This document shows positions 25,995 to 33,733 of a stretch of DNA of 64,000 nucleotides, piece after piece. Positions within the stretch are counted from its first letter, which is position 1, and every line of letters begins with the position of its first letter. Source of the stretch: Hymenobacter busanensis. GTDB taxonomy: Bacteria; Bacteroidota; Bacteroidia; Cytophagales; Hymenobacteraceae. The notes beneath the pieces are model-generated. The model made no database searches. It had not been told where the DNA came from and was given only the letters and a program-made list of their open reading frames with translations. The DNA is taken from positions 1 to 64,000 of the forward strand of contig NZ_VTWU01000002.1 of the NCBI RefSeq assembly GCF_008727865.1. Direction: 5' to 3'. The position numbers and the translations under genes were made by a program.

Positions 25995-26398
25995 GCGAAG
26001 TAGGATGGCGAACAGCTGTGGGACCGGCAACGCCGCTTTTTGTTCAGTTTGCGCAGGGCTTGGTTGACTATACGCTCTTCCCTTTGCCGGGCCGCGCTAC
26101 CGCTGCAGCACGGCAACGCAGTACGCAGTTGGGCCTATCCGTTCCTCCGCACGCCCGACCGAATAGCATCGGCGCCCAGCGGCATAGTCGTTTTTGCCCG
26201 GCGACCCAAGTCCAATCGTTACCAAATCAAATAGCTGGTTACAAAGACTTTAATCCTGTCTTACAGGCAACCTTTCGTCCTATGCTGTCTGAGTATGCAA
26301 GCACACTCACCAAGGCAACAGTTGCCGGGGAATTGGCCACCGCGACGGGCGGTGCGCCAATTCCATTCAGTACCCGTCGCACCTTAACGACTACGCCC

Positions 26399-26605
26399 AT
26401 GCACACTCGTTTCCGACGCATTTTTCTCGGCTTGCTCACGAGCACGGCACTGCTGCTCACCAGCTGCGAAGGCGAAGACGTGCGCCCGCGCCCAGACTCT
26501 TCCGACCGCGGAGCGGCAACCGGAGCCGGTTCCGGTGACCACGGCAGCCACCCGCACGGGGGCTGCGGATCAGGCAGCAACGGTGGTTCGGGCCCGGCTA
26601 GCTGA
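26399..26605 (+). CDS. small Gly/Ser-rich lipoprotein
   Basis: A 68-aa protein (ATG 26399, MHTRFRRIFLG). Signal peptide with lipobox LTSC, then a polar tail GEDVRPRPDSSDR and a Gly/Ser/His end (HGSHPHGGCGSGSNGG). The frame is open for 380 nt upstream but those residues are not protein-like. Composition differs from its neighbours by being Gly/His- rather than Thr-rich. Confidence 0.6.
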   Translation: MHTRFRRIFLGLLTSTALLLTSCEGEDVRPRPDSSDRGAATGAGSGDHGSHPHGGCGSGSNGGSGPAS

Positions 26606-26682
26606 TCGTGCACGGGCTCAATCCTACTTTGCATGCGTGGAAGCAGTTCGCACTCCAATTGTTGGCACCGAAGGCACTAGCT

Positions 26683-26970
26683 ATGAAAACTCTCCTGCCC
26701 CACCCAGCGCGGCTTGGGTTTGCTGCCGCGTTGCTCTTCCTCACCGGCTGCGACGGTTGCAACGACGACGGCGTAACGCCCAGTTCTGCCACCACCGGCA
26801 CCACCAGTGGTTCTACCACCAGCGGCTCGACCACCAGCAGTACCACTTCCGGCACCACTACGTCGGGTTCTACCACTTCAAGCACTACTGGTTCCACCAC
26901 GTCTAGCACGGGTGGCTCTACTGACGGCGGCACCACGGGCTCGACCACGTACGGCAGTACCACCTACTAG
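26683..26970 (+). CDS. Thr/Ser/Gly-rich small lipoprotein
   Basis: A 95-aa protein starting MKTLLPHPARLG (ATG 26683) with lipobox LTGC. After a short acidic piece (DGCNDDG) it is nearly pure TTSGSTTSS repeat. Very like the gene at 20573-21019 in design and repeat unit, so probably a paralogue. Confidence 0.78.
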   Translation: MKTLLPHPARLGFAAALLFLTGCDGCNDDGVTPSSATTGTTSGSTTSGSTTSSTTSGTTTSGSTTSSTTGSTTSSTGGSTDGGTTGSTTYGSTTY

Positions 26971-27129
26971 CCCATCTTTTGTCGGAAAATGCTTCAGCAA
27001 GGCATTGCACGTCTTTTTTTCGCTACAAAACCTGCACGTTGGTCGGCCACTGCGGCGGATTTATGAGACCAGAATCAACCCGCTGCAGCTGAGCTATCCG
27101 TTTGTAGAAGCCATTCTACACACCCGTTA

Positions 27130-27172
27130 AAAACAGCAGCGGCAGCTTCGGGGAAGCTGCCGCTGCTGTTTT
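27130..27172. terminator. bidirectional terminator
   Basis: A perfect 20-bp stem (27130-27149 with 27153-27172), 3-nt loop, A/T runs on both sides. Shared by the lipoprotein on the plus strand and the DUF885 gene on the minus strand. Confidence 0.9.
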
Positions 27173-27188
27173 GCCGGAAGGCTTACAA

Positions 27189-29018
27189 TTAATTATTGGC
27201 GGCTTGCTTGGCGGCCCAAGCGTCCATTTTGCGCTCCAGCACGGCCAGCGGCATCACGCCGTCTTTCAGCAATTCGTCGTGGAAGTTGCTGAGGTTGAAC
27301 TTGGCGCCGAGTTGCTGCTCGTACTTGCGGCGCAGCTCCTGAATTTTGAGCGCGCCGGTTTTGTACGACAAGGCCTGGCCCGGAATGGCCATATACCGCT
27401 CAATTTCGGCCGTGGCGCCCTGCTCACTGATGGCTTCGTTGTCCATCATGTACTTGATGGCCTGCTCGCGCGTCATGTTGCGGGAGTGCATGCCGGTGTC
27501 CACCACGAGGCGAATGGCGCGGTGAATTTCGTCGCCGAGGGCCCCCATGTACTGGTAGGGGTCGGTGTAGAGGCCAAGCTCCTTGCCCAGGCTTTCGGTG
27601 TACAGGGCCCAGCCTTCGCCCATGGCACCGTACCACGCAAAGCGGCGGAATTTGGGCAGGTCGGTATTTTCCTGCTGCAGCGAAATCTGGTAGTGGTGGC
27701 CTGGAATGGCTTCGTGCAGAAACAACGACTCCATGCCCGAGGTGGTGTTGAAGGTCTTCGCGTCGAGAATCGGTACGTAGAAAATGCCGGGGCGCGAGCC
27801 ATCGGGGCTGCCCTGGTTGTACTCAGCCGACGCCGAAGCGGCGCGGAATGCTTCCGTCTGGCGAATCTCGAACGGCGTTTTGGGCGTGCGCCCGAACATC
27901 TTTTTCAGGTTCGGGTCAATCTTGGTTTGAATGGCCTTGAACGCGCCGAGCACCTGCTGCGGCGTTTTGTAGGGCATAAACTTCTTGTCGGTCTTCAGGT
28001 AGTTGAAAAACGCCGGCAGGTCGCCTTTGAAGCCCGTGGAGGCTTTCACGCGCTCCATTTCCGAGCGAATGCGCTTGACTTCGGCCAAGCCCGTCTGGTA
28101 AATCTCGTCGGGCGTCTTGTCGGTAGTCGTCCAGTACCGCACGTAGTACCGGTAGATGTCGGGGCCACCCGGCACGGCCGCAATGCCGGTGCTGGGGCGG
28201 GCTTTGGGCAGGTATTCGGTTTGCAGAAACTGGCCCAGACGGCGGTACGTGGGCACCAGCTCGTTCATGATGGCCGTGCGGTAGGCCTCCGTAATGCGCT
28301 GCTTGTCGGCGGCGGAGAAGCTGGCGGGCAGCTTGTTGATGGGGCCGTAGAACAGGCTTTTGGTGGGGTCCGTCACCACCAAGTCGTTCATCTGCGGAAT
28401 CATCTTCTGCACCAATGTTTTGGGCAGCACCACGCCGGCTTTCATGCCTTGGCGCATGTTGCTGATGGCCGTATCGGCCCACACCGAAAAACCGCGCACC
28501 CGGCCCAGCCAGTTGTCGTAGTCTTCGGGTGTTTTGAAGGGCTGCACGCCTTCGCCCGAGCCGTACTGCCCCATGGTAATGGGCAGGCCCCAGAACTGCT
28601 GGTAAGGCAGCATCCAAGTGTTCAGCTTCAGGCCGTCGAGCTTGCTTTGCAGGTCGTACTGAAAGATGTCGTAGCTGATTTTGTCGTTATCGGATAGCTT
28701 TTCGCGGTCGAACTGCTGCAGCTGGCCGAGGTATTTCTGGTAGAAGGCCTGCAGGTCTTTGCGGAACGCCACGGTACCGTCGTTGGGCAGCTGGTCGTTG
28801 TAGCGGTTGTCGCCTTGGGTGGTGGCGTCGAGCGGAAAGAGCTTGGCGTTTTCTTCCCAATAGGCGTCGAACACGGCCGGCAGGTCTTTGGCGGCCGTTT
28901 CGGTAGTGGCAGAAGTGGCGGAGGAGTCGGTTTGCACTTCGGTTTTGGTTGGCTGCGAGCAGGCGGCGGTCAGCAAGGCCGCGGCCAAGGCGCCGGCCGC
29001 GAGGGTACGGTGTTTCAT
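27189..29018 (-). CDS. DUF885 family lipoprotein, probable metallopeptidase
   Basis: A 609-aa protein starting MKHRTLAAGAL (ATG 29018) with lipobox LTAAC, so lipid-anchored. The DUF885 body contains HEAIPGH (His435, Glu436, His441) and, downstream, GEGWALYTESLG, which together make the zinc site proposed for this family. Members are thought to be carboxypeptidase-like; substrate unknown. No partner genes are apparent. The frame is open for 41 more codons upstream without a signal-like start. Confidence 0.93.
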   Translation of the reverse strand: MKHRTLAAGALAAALLTAACSQPTKTEVQTDSSATSATTETAAKDLPAVFDAYWEENAKLFPLDATTQGDNRYNDQLPNDGTVAFRKDLQAFYQKYLGQLQQFDREKLSDNDKISYDIFQYDLQSKLDGLKLNTWMLPYQQFWGLPITMGQYGSGEGVQPFKTPEDYDNWLGRVRGFSVWADTAISNMRQGMKAGVVLPKTLVQKMIPQMNDLVVTDPTKSLFYGPINKLPASFSAADKQRITEAYRTAIMNELVPTYRRLGQFLQTEYLPKARPSTGIAAVPGGPDIYRYYVRYWTTTDKTPDEIYQTGLAEVKRIRSEMERVKASTGFKGDLPAFFNYLKTDKKFMPYKTPQQVLGAFKAIQTKIDPNLKKMFGRTPKTPFEIRQTEAFRAASASAEYNQGSPDGSRPGIFYVPILDAKTFNTTSGMESLFLHEAIPGHHYQISLQQENTDLPKFRRFAWYGAMGEGWALYTESLGKELGLYTDPYQYMGALGDEIHRAIRLVVDTGMHSRNMTREQAIKYMMDNEAISEQGATAEIERYMAIPGQALSYKTGALKIQELRRKYEQQLGAKFNLSNFHDELLKDGVMPLAVLERKMDAWAAKQAANN

Positions 29019-29124
29019 GGAATGGGAAGGCGTGTGGGGCTGTGGCGCTAAATCTAGCATGCTTTGGGCTGGGAAGAACACGCCGGCACGTGTGAAGCTG
29101 CATCGGGCAGTTGCCTGCATGCAA

Positions 29125-29158
29125 AAAAGCCTGCCTGCCAAGGGGCAGACAGGCTTTT
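29125..29158 (-). terminator. terminator after the T9SS protein gene
   Basis: 15-bp stem (29125-29139 with 29144-29158, one G-T pair), 4-nt loop, then A-rich on the plus strand, i.e. a T6 tail for minus-strand transcripts. Confidence 0.85.
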
Positions 29159-29184
29159 GAGACTTGGCTGAGCGCCGCGTGGGC

Positions 29185-30486
29185 TTAGTTCAGCATCATA
29201 AACTTGCGGCTCACCGTGCCTTCGGTGGTTACGGCTTGCACAATGTATACGCCGGTACCGGTGTGTTGCAGCGGCAGCTGGCGCACGAAAGATCCGGTCG
29301 GCGCATCCGTCAGGGTTTCGGTGTAGAGCACGCGGCCCATGCTGTCGAGCACGCGCAGCATGTGGCAGGGAGCATTGCCGTGCATCTCCACGTTCAGCAA
29401 GCCGGCCCGGCCGTAGGCTTGCAGTTGCTCGCTACCGAGGCTGCCGGCGGTGACGGGCAGCGCCGTCGAGTACGTGAAGGTGCCGTCGAGGTCTATTTGC
29501 TTGAGGCGGTAGTAGCTGGTGCCCGACAACGGGCGGCGGTCGGCGGCGGTGTATGAGCGGCGGCTGCTGGAGTTGCCGGCCGCTTCCGTGGTCGTCACGG
29601 TTTCGAAGCTCTTGCCATCGGCCGAACGCTCCACGGCAAAGCTGGCCGAGTTTTTCTCCGAGGCCGTAGCCCACTGTACCACCACTTGCCGATCGGCATA
29701 GCGGGCCGTGAAGCTCACGAGCTCAACCGGCAGCGGCTGGCGGCAGCCGTTCACCGTAATGGCATCGAGGGCGCGGGGGTTGCACTGCAGCCCGCGGTCT
29801 TCCTCGGCAACTGCGCAAGAACTAGCGCCTCCCTGGATGCACACGCTCAGGTTGGGGCCAAACAGCCCGTTGAGCGACCCGTTGCCCTGCGTCATCACGC
29901 AGCCGCTGATGGAGAGCGTGCCCGACCCCACGAGGCTGGGGTTGCCTTGGCGCACCATCAGGTTGCCGTCGATGTCGAGCACGGCGCCAGCCTCAATATC
30001 CAGATTCGACTGGTTGGCCAGGGCCACGCTGCAGGAAGTTCGCAACACGGCGCGGCTGCCCAGGTCGGCGTCGGCCTTGTAGAAGCTGGCCCGGCTTACC
30101 TGCAGCAGGCCGTTGAGTTCGAGGCGCACTTGGTCGGCTTTCTGCTGCTCGCCAAATGCGAGCGACCGGCCAGCCTGGTCTTCTACCAGCGAAGCGCCGG
30201 CATTGATGATCAGTTTGCCATTGTCGCCGCCCACCAGGTAATCCCGGTCGAGGCGTACATCGGAAGCAATGATGACGATGCTGTTGTTGGCGTCCTGGCC
30301 GTTGCGCTGCAGTTGAGTGGTCGGCACCAGATGGCCGTTGGCATTGCCGGAAATGACCCACGTGTTGGGGTCGCTCCACGCACCGCCGCCGGGCTTAGAT
30401 GTGTAGGTGCATTGCGCTTGCACCGAACCCATACCGCAGAAACCAAAAACAAAAATTAGGACAAAAGAAAGTAGTGTCGTTTTCAT
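29185..30486 (-). CDS. T9SS-secreted protein with C-terminal sorting domain
   Basis: A 433-aa exported protein. Signal peptide to about residue 25 (VQAQC), an N-terminal domain with a beta-helix-like pattern (NSIVIIASDVRLD, GKLIINAGASL), then PLPVELVSFTAR, the usual join to a Fibronectin-like segment. The C-terminal part (LLNVEMHGNAP, LDSMGRVLYTETL, GVYIVQAVTTEG) is the type A sorting domain cut off during secretion. Function of the passenger unknown. A 519-nt AT-rich region precedes it. Confidence 0.9.
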   Translation of the reverse strand: MKTTLLSFVLIFVFGFCGMGSVQAQCTYTSKPGGGAWSDPNTWVISGNANGHLVPTTQLQRNGQDANNSIVIIASDVRLDRDYLVGGDNGKLIINAGASLVEDQAGRSLAFGEQQKADQVRLELNGLLQVSRASFYKADADLGSRAVLRTSCSVALANQSNLDIEAGAVLDIDGNLMVRQGNPSLVGSGTLSISGCVMTQGNGSLNGLFGPNLSVCIQGGASSCAVAEEDRGLQCNPRALDAITVNGCRQPLPVELVSFTARYADRQVVVQWATASEKNSASFAVERSADGKSFETVTTTEAAGNSSSRRSYTAADRRPLSGTSYYRLKQIDLDGTFTYSTALPVTAGSLGSEQLQAYGRAGLLNVEMHGNAPCHMLRVLDSMGRVLYTETLTDAPTGSFVRQLPLQHTGTGVYIVQAVTTEGTVSRKFMMLN

Positions 30487-31005
30487 GGGGAGAGTCGTTT
30501 GAAGATTATTTCAAAGCAAAAGCTTGGTTTTATAACGACAGACACTAGATTGCGGACAAATATTTTTGTAAATACATAAGTAATATTATATTTTAATATA
30601 TAAATATTATAATAAAGCCCCGCTTTTCACTTTAACAGGCTCATCCCCGTCAGACGTTATTCAGTGCCTGATAGTATTGCACTTATCGGGAGTTACTGTT
30701 CCCGGTACAACTCCGTTAAAGGGCCAAAACCAACTCCGTTTTTTTGTTTGACTGTCACTGGTTTACCCTCTTTTCATCTCCGGCACAGCTAAGCTTCAAC
30801 TCGTTGAACTCGCGCGAAAGGCAGCTAAAAAGGAGGCATTTGCAGGGCTAATATTGCTCAAATAGCTCTGTTTCAGCGAGCCGGCAAACTGTACATCTTG
30901 AAGGAAAACGAATCGGCCGCTGTAGTTTATGGGCTAGCTACATAAACGCTGCCGGGGCCCCTTTCTATGAAAAGGGCCCCGGCAGTTGCTTTTTGCAGGT
31001 AGGCG
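30487..31005. other. long AT-rich intergenic region with a terminator
   Basis: About 30540-30615 is strongly AT-rich (TAATATTATATTTTAATATA) in an otherwise high-GC window, likely holding the T9SS gene promoter. No credible ORF or RNA gene is seen. The hairpin 30949-30985 lies at its far end. Confidence 0.5.
30949..30985. terminator. hairpin terminator
   Basis: 17-nt arms (30949-30965 and 30969-30985) with one mismatch and a 3-nt loop, then TTGCTTTTT on the plus strand. It also sits 21 nt past the stop of the minus-strand TPR gene. Confidence 0.75.
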
Positions 31006-32283
31006 CTACGACTTGCGGTGCTGTTTCAGGTACAGCTTGGCTTCGCGGTATTCGGCGGCTTTGCGGTCTTCCCACTTGTCTTCTACCACGGCGTAGTAGC
31101 GGGCCGCCGTTTTGGGGTCCTTCTGCTGCTCGGCAATGCGGGCCAGGTTCAGGTGGGCGTAGAGGTAAAAGCCGGTGCGGGTTTCGCCATTGGCTTCGGC
31201 AAACACAATGCTGCGCTGGTAGTATTCCTTGGCTTTGGGCAGGTCTTCGTACTTGCGGTGCATCAACGAGCCCAGGAAATAGGTGGCGTATTTGCCGCTG
31301 ATGCTTTCGTAGCCGGCGTAGCCGCGGTTGAGCTTGTCGAGAATGGAGCGGCTTACCTGCTCGCATTCCTGAAACCGGCCTTGGTTGTAGAGTACCAGCG
31401 CATAGAACCGCTGGAAGTAGCCGTTGTCGGGGTACTTCGAGGCCAGGTAGCGCGCCATGGGCAAGGCTTCGGCGGGCTGGTTCTCGGTGTTCATGTAAAT
31501 CTTCATCAGAAACACCCGCGCCTCGTTGCCGGTGTAAAAGCCGTTGTCGGCCACGCTGCGCAACTGCCGCAAGCCCAGCTCCTTGTTGCCTTTGGGGAAA
31601 AACAGGAGCACGGGGCGCAGCAGCGGGTATTCCTGGCTGATCCAGGGGGCGTAGTAATTCATCAGCGCCTGCCCGAAGAGGAACTCGGGGCTGAGGTCGT
31701 TGGCTTCCTGGCTTTTGTCGAGGTAGGCCAGCGCCCGTTTGCTGCTGACGGTGGCCTTGCGCCAATCTTTGCGCTCGGCGTGCAGGCGGGCGTCAAAACC
31801 ATAGGCGGCCGAAAGGAAAAAGCAGGCCTCGTAGTTCTTGTTGTTTTGCCCGTAGAGCGCCTCGCCTTTGGTAATGGCCGAATCCATGTAGGCGTAGAAC
31901 CCCCGGTCGTACTGCGTGCTGGTGATGTTGCTGGGCATGATCTTCCACCACTGGCTCAGGCCCAGCAAAAAGTAGGGCATGGGGTGGTTGGGGTAGCGCC
32001 GCTTCAGGCTGCGGAATTGCTTCTCGGCCTTGTCGTACTTGAAGTTGTAGAGGTTCTGGATGGCGCCGTCCAACTCCAGCTGAATATCCCGGTCCAGCAG
32101 CAGCCAGCCCGAGTAGTCGAGGGCCGAAGGCGCCACGTCTACGTTCTCCAGCTGAATGTTGCGAATGGGCGCGGGCACCCGGGCGGTATCGGTTTGCTGA
32201 GCCCGAACAGTGGAGGCTCCCAGCGCCAGCAGCGCCACCACAAACCAGACGGGCAAAATGAGGAAACGCGAGCAACGGATCAT
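31006..32283 (-). CDS. exported TPR protein
   Basis: About 425 aa with a signal peptide (WFVVALLALGASTVRAQ); start MIRCSRF at 32283 (an ATG two codons further up is possible). The rest is helical and built of tetratricopeptide-like units, e.g. AIQNLYNFKYDKAEKQFRSL, KATVSSKRALAYLDKSQ, KAKEYYQRSIVFAE, ARYYAVVEDKWEDRKAAE. Probably a periplasmic scaffold. Conserved in Bacteroidota without a known function, to my knowledge. The 32290-32554 region upstream, divergent with the SDR, has no clear motif. Confidence 0.88.
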   Translation of the reverse strand: MIRCSRFLILPVWFVVALLALGASTVRAQQTDTARVPAPIRNIQLENVDVAPSALDYSGWLLLDRDIQLELDGAIQNLYNFKYDKAEKQFRSLKRRYPNHPMPYFLLGLSQWWKIMPSNITSTQYDRGFYAYMDSAITKGEALYGQNNKNYEACFFLSAAYGFDARLHAERKDWRKATVSSKRALAYLDKSQEANDLSPEFLFGQALMNYYAPWISQEYPLLRPVLLFFPKGNKELGLRQLRSVADNGFYTGNEARVFLMKIYMNTENQPAEALPMARYLASKYPDNGYFQRFYALVLYNQGRFQECEQVSRSILDKLNRGYAGYESISGKYATYFLGSLMHRKYEDLPKAKEYYQRSIVFAEANGETRTGFYLYAHLNLARIAEQQKDPKTAARYYAVVEDKWEDRKAAEYREAKLYLKQHRKS

Positions 32284-32554
32284 GTACAATACGGCAGGAA
32301 GAACAAGACGCTGTTTGTCACTGGTTTGTTGCCGAGGGGCTCCGACTACCCAAACACGGCCACCGAGGCGGACAGTTCACGGTGCATAGCGGCGCCCGTC
32401 AGCCCTTCACAACAATAGCCGCAAACGCCTTGTTTACCGCCTTCCGGCGTGGGCGCAGCTTGGGCGTACTCTCTATACGGCAATCCGGAGTTGCCTGCAG
32501 TGCACCCGCAAGGCAGTTTTTCGCGCCGACATCTACCTCTTTCACTCTCATTCC

Positions 32555-33268
32555 ATGCAAGATTTAACTGGCAAAATTGCCTTGGTCACCGGTGCCGGCC
32601 AAGGCATCGGGCGGGCGGTAGCCCTGGCTTTGGCCACCGAAGGCGTACACGTAGGCCTGTTGGCTCGTTCCGAAGACCAGCTACGCGCCGTGGCGGCCGA
32701 CATTGAAGCCCTTGGCGGGCGGGCCGCTGTGGTGCCAGCCGACGTGGCCGACCTCGAAGCCGTAACGGCGGCCGTGGCGCAGGTCCAGCAGCTTGGCCCC
32801 ATCGATATTCTCATCAACAACGCCGGCACGGCTGCGTTCGGCAAATTTCTGGAGCTGGAACCGGCCGTGTGGGAAAACATCGTGCGCGTGAACCTCATGG
32901 GGACATACTACGCCACCCGCGCCGTGCTGCCCGACATGATTGCGCGCCAAACCGGCGACATCATCAACATCTCGTCGACGGCGGGCAAAACCGGCGCGGC
33001 CGTAACCAGTGCCTACAGCGCCTCCAAGTTTGCCGTGCTGGGCCTCACCGAGTCGCTGATGCAGGAGGTGCGCAAGCACAACATCCGCGTGTCGGCCCTC
33101 ACGCCCAGCACCGTGGCCACGCCGCTGGCGGTGGAGCTTAAGCTTACCGATGGCAACCCGGATAAGGTGATGCAGCCCGAAGATTTGGCCGAGCTTATCG
33201 TGGCCCAGCTGAAGCTCAACCGGCGTGTGTTTTTGAAAGAAGCAGGCCTCTGGAGCACGAATCCGTAG
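32555..33268 (+). CDS. short-chain dehydrogenase, 3-ketoacyl-ACP reductase-like
   Basis: A 237-aa classical SDR. Cofactor motif TGAGQGIG (13-20), NNAG (88-91), catalytic Ser (NISS, 140/141), Tyr154 and Lys158 (YSASK). FabG-like by sequence but not in a fatty-acid cluster, so it may be a general carbonyl reductase. It stands alone; a hairpin (33303-33346) lies downstream. Confidence 0.93.
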   Translation: MQDLTGKIALVTGAGQGIGRAVALALATEGVHVGLLARSEDQLRAVAADIEALGGRAAVVPADVADLEAVTAAVAQVQQLGPIDILINNAGTAAFGKFLELEPAVWENIVRVNLMGTYYATRAVLPDMIARQTGDIINISSTAGKTGAAVTSAYSASKFAVLGLTESLMQEVRKHNIRVSALTPSTVATPLAVELKLTDGNPDKVMQPEDLAELIVAQLKLNRRVFLKEAGLWSTNP

Positions 33269-33302
33269 GGCCGAGGCGCATGAAGTGGAAAGCAGGCCGC
33301 GG

Positions 33303-33346
33303 CACTGCGTATATCAGCTGATGAGCTTGGCGGTAAATACGCAGTG
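33303..33346 (+). other. inverted repeat downstream of the SDR gene
   Basis: CACTGCGTAT (33303-33312) and ATACGCAGTG (33337-33346) are exact inverted repeats with a 24-nt loop, followed by AAAATC rather than a T-run. Terminator or protein site; undecided. Confidence 0.45.
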
Positions 33347-33470
33347 AAAATCAGTAGGGTAGCGACCAAAAAATCAGAGGGTTGCCTTAGCCGTTGGGGC
33401 ACGCGGTGCGTATACAGGTTGCGTTCGGCCGCTGCGGCGGGTTGGCGCGTCATTTTTGCCCTCTTTCCCC

Positions 33471-33659
33471 ATGACCAAGCCCCTCACATATCCCATTACC
33501 GCTTCGCCCCAGGGCCTGCCCCCGGCGCGTCCCACCGATCCGCTTCGCTCCCCCCGGCGCCGGCGCACGTTTCAGCCCGGCCAGCAGGAAGATGAGCCGC
33601 AACCCGACCGCACCCAGCCCCACTCGCACCCCAGCTTTGCCACCGGCCGCTGGTGCTAA
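33471..33659 (+). CDS. possible small proline/arginine-rich protein
   Basis: An open frame of 62 codons (MTKPLTYPITASPQG), rich in Pro, Arg and Gln, without hydrophobic segments. It is followed 15 nt later by a strong terminator, which favours a real transcript, but the composition could also be chance in GC-rich DNA. No homologue recognised. Confidence 0.4.
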   Translation: MTKPLTYPITASPQGLPPARPTDPLRSPRRRRTFQPGQQEDEPQPDRTQPHSHPSFATGRWC

Positions 33660-33674
33660 CGGAGCTCCGTATTA

Positions 33675-33723
33675 CCCCAAAACAAAGCCGCCTGTTGAAG
33701 AAGCAGGCGGCTTTGTTTTGGGG
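33675..33723. terminator. bidirectional terminator
   Basis: A perfect 20-bp stem (33675-33694 with 33704-33723) and 9-nt loop between the plus-strand small gene and the minus-strand MG2-like gene. Confidence 0.92.
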
Positions 33724-33733
33724 CCATGTTGAG

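Noticed and set aside
25995-26398. Extended N-terminus or separate gene before the small lipoprotein
   Set aside because: The frame is open, but its residues are unlike any protein segment and a proper signal peptide begins only at 26399.
26986-27130. A possible short gene ending YETRINPLQLSYPFVEAILHTR
   Set aside because: The last 30 codons look protein-like, but no start with a sensible N-terminus exists and the frame upstream overlaps the lipoprotein gene out of phase. Could be a remnant; not supported enough to call.
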